Shown here one piece after another: positions 41,501 through 56,500 of a DNA stretch of 64,000 bases (positions within the stretch are counted from its first letter, which is position 1; each line of letters opens with the position of its first letter). Origin of the DNA: Rhyacophila brunnea. Its lineage: Eukaryota > Arthropoda > Insecta > Trichoptera > Rhyacophilidae. A program made the translations under genes and the position numbers. Below the pieces are notes generated by a model, which was not told the DNA's origin, ran no database searches, and was given only the letters and a program-made list of their open reading frames with translations. The DNA lies in the NCBI GenBank assembly GCA_022495005.1, contig JAGYXB010001603.1, forward strand, positions 186,001 to 250,000, written 5' to 3'.

Positions 41501-44500
41501 TTTTCTTTCGAGTTTGGGATTTTTAATTTTTTTTGAATTAAATGCATGATGTAGTTACTTTTATCAAGAGTATCTGCAATTATCTAGTTACCTACATATA
41601 TATTTAATTAACCTGTAGTTTAGATATCATACAATTAAATTATATCTAAGATTATCATTTTTTTAAAATCAATACACTGTACTAAGATCTGAAAAGAAAA
41701 GGGTTTAAAAAGATAATTGGTTTATCGTTAATAGACCAATAATGAGATTCCTTTAATATGAAACGTACCCATTGAAAATACTTTATTATATTAGTTTTAT
41801 AAATATATTTTAATGTTTTATATATAATTTAATCTTTAGCAAATAATATAATGTTAAATAGGATAATCTGATGGGATACGACTGTAGACATTCCCCAAGC
41901 AGCGAAATTGATGACAATTTACCACGATGTATTTAAATATTCAGAAAAATTATACTGGCTGTAGAAAGTAGCTGAATACAATGCGCAGTTTAAGTGAGAA
42001 ACATTATGATTAAACAAATCGGTACAGAATAAACATTTAAAAATTTTAGAATTATTCATAGTTGTGCGCCCTACTAACGGTCATAATTGCCATTTACTAT
42101 GTTAATAATACGTATATCTACGATTAAATCGGTGGGTATTAAATATATACTCAAATTTTGCAAACTAGGGCATATCAGATTCCTAACAAGGCTCAATAAA
42201 TACGTAGGTATTTATGCTATTCACAAAATCTCGCACATATCTCTCATATACTAAAATTAGATTAAACAGTAAAAAAATAATGAATCTTTCTACGATTTAC
42301 ACAATGATTAAATAAACAAAATTTATTCCACTAATAAAAAATATTTTTTAAATAGGTAGGTAGGTACTGTAGGTAGTTCTCATTCATTAAGGGGTTAATG
42401 TTGTATGGTGAGATTGAACATAGTTTTAAATGTAGTTAATCTATTATAGGTAAATTGGCAAGCATGCCAAATATTGATATCTTAATTTTTTGCCGCGTAC
42501 CGTATGTAGTTCCATTACTTTCTACGTATACCCACTTATATTTATAATAAAGAGAAAGTGAATCCTAAAATCATTATCATATTAAGATATCTCTTAGTAC
42601 TTAAATATTAGGCAACTGTTAGGAGTATGCTTGTTGAACGACATAACTTTAAATATTACTTTAATTTTACTTTGAAATTGTGATTTACTTTTAAAATCAT
42701 GATTATGTAAATTACAAGGTCAGTATCGATGTGAGTAAAAACACGAAATAGGTATTATACTGTAATGTAAATTTATTAATACAATAATTTAAAATATTAA
42801 GTGACTAAATTTTATGTTTAATTAAAATTTACATAATGTTGTTCTACTAAGAATTGACAGTTAACAACAAAAGTTGTCACTTATGTGCATAAAAAAGATT
42901 TAAAAAAAAAACTATTATCATTCCATCGATTTTCAAACATGTTAATTACTTGTTAGTATAATGTGACAAAGAAATCGGTAAATAAAACAATCTTATGATG
43001 TTGTTGGTAACTTGTTGAATGAGCCTTCAGAAATAGTCCGAACGATACAATAGAAAACATATATTTAATATCCCGTGGCCCTGATCGGTGATCAACCGCC
43101 TACAATATGTATTGCAGTGGTGGTGGGTAAATAATCAAATTAATAAAGATTAACCAAGAATATATAAAAAAAAATCAAAATTATAATTGGTCGAGTTATT
43201 TGATGGTATTGATTTTTTTAAAAATTGTTTTTCCAATGCGGTCACAGTGAGACCGAATAGCGGTCAAAAAAGCACGCGTTTCGTTTCGAAATGTTAGGAA
43301 GTGCGTTCTTTTTTTTATTTCATAGTGTCTTTATTTCACTATGACCAAAGTTTGTGAATTCTGTCAGATAATTTCTCATTATATTTTATTGAGTTTTCAT
43401 TTATGGTTTGAAAAAATATTATCACATAGTTAGGAAAGTTATCGTGGTGTGACTATTACTTGGACAATAAATAATTGGCAAGTATTATTTATTTTTGAGT
43501 GTCTAAAGTTGATAATATATCAAATCACACGTTAAATTGCGGTTGAGTTTTTCCGAAATTAGTATTGCCTATTGTATTTGCTCAATACTTTTTTTACAAA
43601 GCAGTTTCAGGGTGTAAGCCAATATTTGTTGATTTGAGAAATGTTAGGTGGGTAACTATAAAAAAGTCTATATTATGGACAGTGAGTATTAGAAAACACG
43701 TGATACAACACTTGAAACACTATCTGATATCAACTTCAACACATGCTTCTCCCAGGGACCATCTGTCCGTTGTAATACCGCGTAACCACGTTAAAAAGAC
43801 TAACCTTATGAAGATACTAATTCAAAAACAAAAATGATAACTTGTCAACAGCATATATTATCATCATCATACATGAGTGCAAGTTTTTTATTTGCTAATT
43901 ATATCATTACCGACGTTATAATATATTATATGATAAGATTGTTTTATTTTTACTTAATATTTGATAAAATAATTAATTCTTATATTTTTTAATTTGCGAC
44001 ATTATTAAAATAGTGGAGAATATAAACTGTCGCTCTCATTAAATAGTTTATAAAAAGCTTTGTTTTTCTTCCACCTGTAGCTGACAAGAATGTAGTTCCA
44101 CCTCTGATGTGATGCGTATGTATTAGTCAGTAGTAATTAACATGCGGACATTGTAGTTTGATCGAATAAGAGTTTAGTTCATTGGTGGCTCAGTAAACTA
44201 CCGAGCTTCATTAATAAATTATTCATTAAGTCCATCCGAGTCACTTGTATTTTGAATGTCAATCATTTTGCAACCAAAACAAGACACGTATATCTCGTGT
44301 GACGTCTGACTATTTTAATTATAATATTGTATACGCAATCATGTTTTCATACCATCCGCTGACTAAATATGTTTCAATATGAATGGTTACTTACATACCC
44401 ATAATTTTTATCAGTGTTTGTATACGGCGCATACATCTTAGAATACTACAATTATTATTTAAATGTTATTTTATAAAAAACGCAAATATATATAAATATC

Positions 44501-47500
44501 ATTTGACATGAGAACAAAAAAAAGAAACATAAATATGCCATACTTAAGAAAGCAATAATAAACATAATTCTGTTATAAATTAAAATATATATCACAGGTA
44601 GACAGGTTAAGGAGTATATATAGTTATGAAATTCGAGTGCAATCAAAAAGGTTTTCAACATGCCAATCAACCAGCTATTTTACAAATAGTGGTGGGAAAC
44701 AATGCTTTATGGAAAAATAGCGTAAAACAGGTATTCAAACATATATTTAGTATGCCAGGTGTTATACCCATTGTAAAGGATTATACTGTTATGGTTTTTC
44801 TCAGGTCGGTTACTGATATTCGATACACATCAGTTAATCATGTTTAGGAACTGATCATTAAATTATATTAAAGAATTATTTGCCTACAAACAACATGTTT
44901 AATTAAAATATACTACACTATTTGGCTGATTACCGATCAGCCAAACACCGATTTGTTTCGAGACATGAAACTTGTGCTTACGTTCCAGTTTATTCCATAT
45001 TACACTGACTTATCTATAAACGATTACGATTACGATTTTTTTCTAACGTACTCAAATGCCAGTTTTTTTCAGGCATTGGTTTTCATTCTTTTTATAAAGT
45101 CAAACTATATTCATGGGGGCAAAGTAACATCTTTTTTATGACAGTCTACATATGCACATTTTATTTATAAGTATGCATAATAATTTAAAGTTGATCTGAT
45201 GAAAAAAAAATATTTTCCTATTCGAACTATTTTCGTATTTTGTGGTATTGTTTCATTTCCAGCTAAGTAATTATAGAATATTCCACGTTCATGACGTAAC
45301 AATGAAGGTGAATATTTAGTATTTTCTCGGTAATTTTATATTATTATATTACACTAACTGTATATTTACACTAAATATGTGTAACCAAGATAAATAATAA
45401 GAAAATTGTTCTTATAATACATATTTACCCGATACAAATATTGAATAGAATATTTGCTCCAAGATTAAATAAGAGTTTTAAACAACAGTGTGATACTTTT
45501 TATATATAATTTCAAGGGTTATTTACCGCAAAAAGAATAATAATCTTCACGTAAAAAATATTGAATGAAAATATTATGAAGACGTATTTTTTATTTAACT
45601 ACAATGCACATCTTGCTGAGATCGACAAATTACTATTATATCTTCAAATGTCGGATACCACTAAGTACTTAAAGAGAAAAACGAGTTTTTGCTTAAACTC
45701 GTTTGATATTTATAGCAGAAAGTGAAACAAAATTTTGTTATATAAAATAATTACTATCTCTCTTGAAATATTCATAATGACTATTGAATAATACAAAACA
45801 TTGGTTTCAATGTCATTGCCGCATAACCCGATGAAAAATATACATAAATGTTAAAATAATACCTATCAGTCAATTATTATTTTAACCTAATTTAAAATAA
45901 GGATTCCAATTTACGATAACTATTATTATATAAAATCATTGCATATATAAACGTTATTAAAATGTCAGACACAAGCATCTAACGTGGCTGTATAAAATAT
46001 GATGTGTGTAGAATTAACAAAGCATGAAAATAATACACAAATAAAACATGACATTAAAAAAATATTAAAATAAATTAACATTTTTACAATTCATGTACAA
46101 TATGCATCCCAAAAATACAGTGTATAATTTTATAGTCATTTATGAACACAAATAATGCTGTATTGTTCAAAATAATTACATTATTAAATTGTGTATTTAA
46201 TTTTTTATCAAATAAAATCTTCTATGATACTCGTAACAATTTTAATAATATTACGTTCCCAATCTATACTAACAATAAAGCGTCTGTCTGTGATTTAAAA
46301 TTATTGATCTTTTCATCAGCGTCTATATTTGATGTCTATCTGTCTGTTTGTTACGTTATACCTTAAAAATACTTGATGAGTATTGATTAAACTTGTATTT
46401 GTTACAAATCATATCGTTGTTTCATTAACTTCAAAACTAAATCAAATCGATTCAGTCATAGTATATGTCAGTCTTCATTGTGTATATAATGTCTACTTTT
46501 TATTTGTGTATTTCATGCAGATAAAGTCACGGGTTAACACCAGTGCTAAATAAATTTCGGTATGCAGGTATCTAAAATAGATATTAAATGCAAGCTTAAC
46601 AATCCATTGTTGTTGCTACAACAACGATAATGGTATCAAACTTATTTCGTAAACTCGTAACTGATAAATCCTGTACCCAACGGTTTGTCAGCACTATGTC
46701 CATCTTCTTTTTCATTTGGTACTGTTTGTTTAGGCGTTAGTGATGATTCTGATAATCTTTCCTACAGCTAATCTTTAGAGAGGTGGAGTTTTGATCTCAA
46801 AACAGTTTCTGAGATTTTTGAGTCAAAACGGTTTTTTTCTTACAGCTCTTCGTGAATTTCCTTAAAAAATACAATGCAGATTGTGGGATCCCACCATGTG
46901 GCCAAAATATGCTAGTTTAAAATTATTTTTTTAGTTTTTTTCATTTTCGATATACTTAACCTTTTAAATTAATAAACTTGGATATATGGATTTTTATAGT
47001 TTATGGGTTTATCTTTAGTGTTGCTCAATTGCCGATAAATGCGAACGAATGGTTAATAAATAATCCTGATAAAAAATCTGTTAAAATATCGCCCACATTG
47101 TAGAGTCTATTAAATCCGTTTGCAGAGAAAATCTTTAAAAAAATATATAAACATTCCAATTGATCACTTGATTATCAATGAAACTAAAACTTTGTTGACA
47201 GTTATATTCGATATCTACTATAAAGAGGTAACATGTTGTTTCTCTTCGTAGCTGTCATATAGTTTTGTCACTTACTATTGATCATGAAAATGTCGTTCTC
47301 ATTTACATACAAAGAGTAATGGAACGTCGATAAAACTTTTCTGGTCACGAGTCACGGCATTGCAACAATTATTGGTCTTCACACTTTTTAAATCACCGAA
47401 CCGAAGATAAGATGACAGAACTATCGAGGATTAGGAGACCGGTACAATACATTATTATTTCATTCAAATGGGGAAAAAAGCATTCTTTATAGTTATTGAA

Positions 47501-50500
47501 GCTGAACTAAAAGGAACGTGTGATTGATTCTGAGAGATAACACCACTTTTATGGTATTAACTGTCAATTAATAGTAGAAATAAATTATATAATTTAAAAT
47601 AAAATACTATAATATATTGTACGAATTCCAGTTTTTTTGGAAAAGTAGAATAAGTACCATATATTGATTTTTTCTTTAAATTACCTAATAGATATTATAC
47701 GATTCAATTTAATGTATTTTAATGTTGAACTAATTACCAACAATTAGAATATAATATTTAATATCTGTAATATGAATAAAACACTTATTTCTGCCTGAAA
47801 ATAATTTATTTATGATAATGCTAAGTAAACAATTACACTATTGTTATATTTCAACCATTTGCGTTTTGATAATGAGTTTTCGATCAAAATAGCTGTTTAT
47901 AAAAATAATAAAAACATTTTTTTAATTGGTTACTATTAAACCATAGAAACGGGCATACTCAGTTATACAAAAAAAATGTCGAATTTTATATTGATATAAA
48001 CTTCTAAAATAGTCGTACATTACATGCATAGCTAATGTAAGTTGAAACGTATACAAGCAAAACAGCTTTTTGTGCAAATGTATATTTTACGCACGCTGAA
48101 TGATTTTATTACATTTTGTAATCAATAAATATAGGACATCTTCGAATGGTTCCGTTATATCGCAATAATTTAGCGCCACGGAATCGATTCACGAAATTTC
48201 TTTTAAAAATGAAGTAAAATCGCACAGTACAGATGGACAAAAACATTCTTTTCGGTTCATTATTTCCAAAAGCAAGCAAAATAAAAACAAACACAATCGC
48301 ACGCCCAAATAAAAGTGTTTTTGAATGTTTCTTTTTAAATTCGCCACTGACACCGCATTGTTGGTTAAGTATAAAAAATCTGTCTTTATTGAATCTCAGT
48401 GCCCTAATTTTAAAGGTTGTAGATATCAATACAATGATGCTGAATTGCATTATTTAATTGACAGAATAATATTCAGTACCCCGGATTAAAAATAATTATG
48501 CAATATAAAACGTTTAATTACATTATTTGTTTCGGATATCCTTTGCCACTTTGACACTATGAGCGGGACTGGTAATTTTTTGAATTAATGGTATAATTGC
48601 GTTAATGCTTACTGCTAATTTATTTAAAAAATCTTTGGTTTGAAAATTAAAATCCTAATCTGAGTTGGTGAAACGTGATCAAAAACATAATTTATGAATG
48701 AGCTTGAATAGATAAATAATTTGTTCAATATGTCCAAATAAATAAATAAATACATTTTGCTGTATAATCAGAATTAATATAATAAAAGTATAATACAGTA
48801 CCAATACAAATAATGTAAGAATGCCTAACATTAATTTATGGGATGTTAAGAATAATTGTTCACAATTTGATCTACAATAATACTAGAAACATATTTATTT
48901 AAAGTTTTTATGCACTATAACTTTACTGTTGTTAATTGTTGTATAATATTATTTCCCCCAATGTATTATTTGTATATATCTGTAGATTTTAAACATTGTT
49001 GAATGATTCATGATTTTGAGAGATAAACCAATAAATTAAAAGATGTTACGCTCACTTAAAAATACTCGTTTTATATGAATAGTGTAAGAATATTTTCACG
49101 CGTGAAATAATTTCGATTAATGTAGATAAGCATAATTGTAAAATGTTTGTTTTCTGGCTAAAAACACAGTAATTAAGCTGTTTTCGTATGGAAGATACTT
49201 TTGAAGCTATATTTATGTATATCTATCTACTCCGTAAGAATTAATTAACATTATGCTGACAACTTTAAATGAAATAATAAATAAATGTGATATCTTTGAC
49301 CAGGGCTTATCATTTTTTTTTCGGACTGATACCATCTTTTAGAGATTAGTGCCTTTCCATAAAATTCGTCAAAAATTGCATAGTAAATGCCGCCCTTCTG
49401 AATAGCATTGAAAATTCAATTTAAATAAAAATATAATGCCTTAAAATACAATATTTTGTTTTGATTAAAATACGCCACGTGACCAATTACATATACCTAC
49501 TGGAGATAGCTAATTATTTTCATGAACGAACAAAGTATGGACTCCTGTTGGTTTATTCTATACACAAGGCGGCTATCGACGGTAGCTTATCATATTTATG
49601 TATTGGGGAGTTAATTTTTACAATGAGTCTAAAAGTGCTATGTTTTAACAGCACCTTTCTTGGGTGTGTTAACTATTACAGCGAAATAGACAGGTTTGAC
49701 CGTTTAGACGGCTAACTTATTGTAACAATTGTAGATAATACCTCAATAGATAAATATGATAAATTATCGTCGATAGCCGCCGATAGCCGTCTTGTGTATA
49801 GAATAGACCCACTGATGACTACATAACATGTTTTATGTGAGAGGTAGGTATCGATATTTATTTTTTGCCACTTTTGCGCATCCTATCACTCCATACCGGC
49901 CACTAACTTCCAGTTTCCTCTTCGAGTTTACAAGCGACTCCGAAGAAGGCGGTAGTGCCGTGCCTACTTTGGGAATCATAAGTCTATTTTTAATTTTAAC
50001 GTGATACGTGAAAAGAAGAAATATATATTTATTCATCATGATACCTATTATGAGTTAGAATAGTCATTCAGAATTTAACAAATGTTTACTTAATGTTCAT
50101 GTATGTAACTTTAAAAAATACTTTTGTTTTTCTTTTATTAAAGTAATAAATTATGTTGAATTAAATATTATTATTTTCTGGAAATAAAAGATATATTTTG
50201 ATAAAATAAAAAAGATAAATTTTTAGGTTTTTTTTTATTAAAATTTACATATTAAAAAAAGCTTTCCTTGGACGTAATTGTATGAGAAAAGTACTGTAAA
50301 TTACCTATATATGTAATTATATCATCAGTGAAGCGTGAATCTATGATATAGCAAAATATTGTTTAATTATGTGCAGCACTACGCACTAAATAGACAATAA
50401 TTTGTTCAGCAGTTGGTCATCGCTTATAAATGAGACTTAATTTCGGAGTGCAAGTTCCTACAGAATGTGAAATTAATAAAAGTAGGTCACAGTAAATCGT

Positions 50501-53500
50501 TGCAGTAAACGAAATGTAGGGCTGCGCCATTTCTTGATAAAATTAAGCTATATGCCTTTTAAACTTTTGGTCATGGAATTCTATTAATAATATTTTAAAA
50601 ACAACAGTGAAATTTGGTAAAAGAATATTTGACGATATGCAAAAGTCGGTTATAAGATTGTGATGATGATTTGATGATTAAACTGGCGCTAAGGTCCATT
50701 TAGGTCCATGGCCGACTGCACAACCATCCTCCAGGCGTCTCTGTCCAGAGCTTCTCTTTTCCAGTCGGTCACACCCAGCTTCGCTGCATCCCTGCTGACG
50801 GCGTCCGACCATCTCTTCCGAGGTCGGCCTAGAGGCCGGATACCCACTGGGACTCCCTTGTAGACCCTGTAGAGAGCTCTGCTTTCTTCGCACCTTACAA
50901 CGTGACCGGCCCATCTCAGCCTTCTTGCCCTCAGAATATTTCTGATCTTCGGCTTGAAAGACTCGTAAAGTTCGGCATTCTTACGAATGCGCCACCTATG
51001 GTCCTCTTTAATTGGTCCAAGTATTCTTCGGAGAATTTTGTTTTAAAATACTTGGATAGCCTTTTCTTGTTTCTCCGTAATGTTACAGGTTTCGCATCCG
51101 TAGAGAACCATAAGTTTTACAATCACGTTGTATACCCGAAATTTCGTTTTTCTGGACAGCAGTTTGGACCCAAATATGCTCTTCAATGCAAAGAACGCTT
51201 TATTTCCACTCTTCAGTCGGCAGGCAAGCTCTGTGTCAAGATCATTTGTTTCAGAGATCCCAGTTCCTAAGTACCTAAATTGTGCTACTTTTTCAAATAT
51301 GGAATTGCCAATTACAATATTTCCTGAGTTTCGGTTTTTTTTCGACACTCTTAGGTACTTGGTCTTCTCTGCGTTAACCTGCAGATTAATTTTCTTTGCT
51401 GTGGCCTCCAATGCAGTGAAAATATCAACCATATGTGCCTGATCATCGCCCAGGATCACCAGATCATCTGCATAGCCAAGAACTTTATGGGATCTGTTCA
51501 GGTCGACTCCTCCGTTACTTTTGAGAGCTTCTCTCACTGCTTTCTCTAATGCAAGATTGAAAAGCAACGGTGATAAAGAATCGCCCTGCCTCAGCCCACC
51601 TGTCATCTCGAATGATTCCGATACATCTCCTTGAATAAGTATCCTGCTTTGCGATCCTTCTGTGCATACCCTAACCAAATTGATAAGCTTTTCTGGGAAC
51701 TGAAATTCTTTCAATATTTTCCAGAGAGTTTCTCTTAGAGAGTATGCAGTTTTGAAGTTGATAAGATTGTGTTTTTGAAAAATAGAAGAAAGTAAATTCT
51801 AATAATTTTATTAATTTCAAAGTATTTTATATTCCGATTCTCCTATATTTTATATTCTGAGTCGCCAAAAGCTACATTGATGTAGCCGCGAAAATTACCC
51901 CTGCCTTGCTTTCCAATAATTATTAGTGGAGTTTGGCAAGACGCGGCTTGGCCACAATATTGTGATGCTTCGACCGCTTACTCTCTACTAAACTAAACGA
52001 TAATTACTCAAAAAGTGTGTAGTTACTGTTTAGTTATCAGTGAAATTCTAAGCATTTCAGCCATAAATAACATTATGCAAACTTGAAATCTTGTCAGCGG
52101 GTGGTCATTTTTAGATCAATATAACATAATAAAACTCCCAAATAATAAAGAAATAAGTAACATTAATATAAAATATTGAAAATAATGACAATAATAATTA
52201 GGGATTAAGTGGAAATTTTATCTTTTTTTTTGTGAATATTTATACAATTATGTTTTTTTATTAAATTAATTAATTTGTACTTTGTGTCATGTTGTTTTAA
52301 AATTTTCTTTTTTTATAGACTTCATAGGCAACGCGCAATAGAAATATAGTATATAATTTAATCACAACTTCTTATTAGAATATGTCAATGACTAAATTGC
52401 TTTTTTTTGTTAGATTTTTTTGTGATACTATTATAATATATTAATTGAGGAAATTTAAAAATCAAAGTTTACTTATAATTAATTCACATATAATATATTA
52501 TAATTACAGGTAACAATTGATTATATATGCCAGTGTTTTAAGTAATTAATAACAATGATATTAAATGAAAGGTAGTTTATGATACCCCGTGTATCAATAA
52601 GAGCTGACGGTTTTAAATTTGCCGATTTTTTTGCATTTTTGTCCATATGGCATTTATACATTGACTGCTGACTAGATAATTACTTTTTAATTACCACATT
52701 TAAATAGCATGATAATTATATCGAATGGCCACCGTCTAGACTTATAGAATTATCGGAAATTTGTTATTAAAAATTATACTGTGCAACCACGGATGAAAAT
52801 CGTAAAATAATATTATCAAATTATTTTGATATTATTATTTGTTCAACTACAATAATCTGTATAGCGAAAATTATGTATCTACGTAATTTCGAATGAAATC
52901 AAGTGCTATTAATAAAAATATAAGAAAAACAAAGTCTCGTGTTAATAAGTAAAGCTGTTAACTTTAAGGATTTGAAAAACTTTAAGTGGTTTATGAGAAA
53001 CCAATGCATCATGAAAAATTTACGCTTTGGTGTAGTTTCTAGACAAGAGGTTTCATGTGGAAATACCTACTTTTTCGAAAATGCTATTAGAATTGCGCTG
53101 ATGGTGGATTGACACCATTAACGTGATATGATTTTTTTTTCAATTTATACGAATTGGACGGAATGGACTTATAAGAATGGAATATTTGACTTCAGCAGAA
53201 TGGCACTGCATGTCAGAATACGTGCAAATTACGGGAATTATTTTAAACCATGGTTCCTGGTCGTGTTCTTTCCAGTTTTGGCAATGTTAGGTAATTGGCC
53301 TTCAAAATTGTATGATTTAGAGCGTTGGATAGAATTTTCTCTTAGAATTAACGTCTACAGTTATAAACCAAAGACGATTCCTGATCTCAAAAATAGTATC
53401 CGGTGCTTCATAGGCGATATAGAGCCGAGCTAATACAATTTTTTTATGAAAAACATTCCCGAAAAGATTGTCAAAGAAGCCGAGACGGCTATTCAAACAA

Positions 53501-56500
53501 TGTTACATAATTTAATTTTTCAGTCGATAGTTATTTTATTTTATAACATATAGTTTTGACAGCGGAGTTATATAATTAAAATAGCTGTCTGATAAACGAC
53601 AAATTATATGAAATACTAGCTGACCCGGCAAACGTTGTTCTGCCATATAAATTATTTCTAGTGAATATTTTGGTTGTTAAATAAAAAATAACGAATGTAT
53701 CGTAAGTGTGTGGGGATGGGATATATGACAGAAAGAGGAATAGAGCGCTGTAGACGATGAGCGCCGATAAAAACAAAACAACATCAACCATTCATTTTCT
53801 CAATTCAAAATGAGTAATGATGTTCATAATGAATGAATTACCTGTGACAGGATCTCGTTGTTTAATGTTTATGCAATATCCGTCTTGTCCCTTCCAGAAA
53901 ATTAGCGGATATTGGAGAGCGTCGTATGAACGGTGTGTGTCAGCGATGAATTCCAGATTATTGTTTCTTCTTCGAACCACGATTTCTCGCGTCGATGTGC
54001 GGTCGCCAACCATGATTCCAGCAATGTCGTCAACAACAGGCGCATTGAATCGACGCACGCTCCAGCTGGTGTTTTATCAGGATTGATGACAATAGCGTGA
54101 TTGTCACTTTGCAATTCGTGCATATGTGCTTTAAAGAATTTCAATAATTCATTGTGCTCATTCAACAGGGCGTCCAGTTCGCCGACGTTGCGCCTGGCAT
54201 TAGGCGAATTGAGGCTATTGTAGCCGCAACGTGCATCCACATGATTGATGTCCTCACCGCCCATGAAGTAGATTTGTAAAAATTTATGTGGTTCGTTTGG
54301 CATTGAACGTAGAATGGAATTGTTGACCATTTGCCGCAGTATTGTGAACTATTTCTGTTGCTCCGAACGAAGTCATTTGGAAGTATGAATTGAATGTGCG
54401 AATGGACTTCAGGAACAGGTTTGAATCTGGAACCGTGCCGATGAGCAAGTCCTTCAATGGTTCTGGTGGTATCTCAATTTCTGGTAGCTGCACTTTTCCT
54501 GATGCGCAACACATCCCGGCTGACTCATGTTTGAATTTGAGAGCATGACAATGGGGACATTCTTTGTCCATAGCACCAATCAGCACTTTCGGATGAGCGG
54601 AATATTCAATATCTGGCTCGTACTCGAATGCGAGACGAAGGAACGAAGCGGATGTAAATGCTCGATGTACTTGTTGGCATTGTCGGTCATTTGCTCTGCA
54701 TGTGTTAACTACGAACCGGCGCGCTTGGCTCCGTTACAATTGTTGTTGTTGATTTCGTTCAGCTCTTGTGATTGAGATGCACGCAATTGCGACATGCTCA
54801 CACGCACGTTTTTGTTATCTTGTTGGATTTGTTCGTCTGTTCTTTCTGCTCTACTATTTCGCATGTTTGTTGCTTTATTCGTTCGACGGCCCAAATGGCC
54901 CCCCTTGAGTCTTACTGGCATTGTGCACTGTAATACACGCACACAAAAATAGATAAATTAAAATAAATCATACAAAATTTTGCACGCACTGCGTTGTGAT
55001 ATGCCGAATGAAATGTCAAAATGACGCGACGCTTCTCTTGAATTCTTCTCGGACGTAGCGCCATCTGTCATTCAACAACATAAATAATTTCGTTCTGTTT
55101 GAAATACGAACGACGGTTAAATTTGTTCATACAAAAATAATAAAATCGCGATTAAAAAATGGGAGGGTGGGGGTAGGAAGTTGAAAATTTGGGGTTATAG
55201 GTATTTTTTGATGTAAAATAATAAAAAAAAAACAAAAAGAAATTTTCAAAAAAATGAAAGAAAAAATTTTCTGGATAGAGATACCCTAATCACCTAACGG
55301 TATGAAATATACTTGTTGACCTATTATCATACCTAAAAAATATACATAAAAAATTTCATAAAAATCGGTCAAGCCATTTCGGAGAAGTTCGACCACAAAC
55401 ATCGTGACACAAGATTTTTATATATACAGAGATATTATTAATAATTGACTATTGTAATTATGTTTAATTTTTTTAAACTCGCGTAATATTTTACACCTGG
55501 CACTCACCACATTAATACCGACTACCGTTTATAAGTTGTCTTTGAAAAAATATATAAGATACCTATAAAGAAAAGCATAGGAAACGCAATAATTAATCAT
55601 ACTCACAATATTACTATTTTTATGAAAATATAAATTAATTCTTATTTTTAATTTGCAGGTGGACATGGCACACTTCTCGGAGTGATAAACTCGGTTGTGC
55701 ATATGATCATGTATGGTTATTATTTGCTCACCTTAATCGATAGCAAGTACAAAACTTCCATTGGCCTGAAGAAACACATAACACAGATACAAATCGTAAG
55801 TATACAATGATGGCACCTACATATCTAACAATGAAACTACCGTACAACACATTTTACGAAAAAAGAAAGTAATGATTAAATATATTTTGATGATTACTGG
55901 TTAAGTTTGAACATCGTACTTAAGCGTTTATATACGTTGAATTAAAGCAATTTATTGAACAAATTGGTACAGAAAAAACATAATTGTTCCGTGTAGGTTG
56001 TATACAGTGTAATAAATAGGTGGGTACCTAAATCTTTTCGATTAATATTTACGTTTACTTATATTATTTTCAAATTAAGTACCTACATGAGTTTTTTTTT
56101 CTAACATTTTTGATTATTATTTAACATTTAGCAATAATAATGCTTTGGAATTCCTTCAAAAACGGACATTAAAAAACCACTCGCATGAATGCATCTCGCG
56201 AGATAGATGTAGATTCGGTTACCACTTGGTTCAGGTTTTTTTTAAAGCTTTTTCTAATATGTTTTTGAGGATGTTCAATATAAAATATTTTGTACACTGG
56301 ACTTTGGCAACAGTAATTAAGTAAGCAAAATAAAAATGTAATTAAGCATGAAGTATATATATTATACAATATATATAATATAATAATATAATGTAATATT
56401 ATAGGTACAATATTCTTTATTTTTTTTAAATTATGGATGTATATTATGAATTATAGTAATACCTCACTCTATAAACTAGATACAGCGTAAAATTTTCAAT

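Larger units (their letters stand above)
36394..55658 (+). other. Elongase intron 4
   Basis: A 19.3-kb intron between exons 4 and 5, fixed by the split Gly codon. Relics listed separately lie at 37020-37920, 49550-49810, 50657-51780, 52970-53520 and 53616-55432. The block 37921-49540 is AT-rich. I see no gene or classifiable repeat there, only AT-driven frames such as 39305-39619, 43565-43837 and 48109-48450. Confidence 0.8.

Noticed and set aside
44921..44946. Short palindrome around tttggctgattaccgatcagccaaa
   Set aside because: A 9-bp stem, within chance expectation, with no element context.
48109..48450. 113-codon minus-strand frame
   Set aside because: No recognisable domain and the opposite strand is open too; it looks like a chance frame within intron 4.
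50902..51442. Plus-strand frames of 122 and 104 codons
   Set aside because: They are antisense shadows of the RTE reverse transcriptase.
53817..54086. Plus-strand frame of 89 codons
   Set aside because: Antisense shadow of the Helitron Rep fragment.
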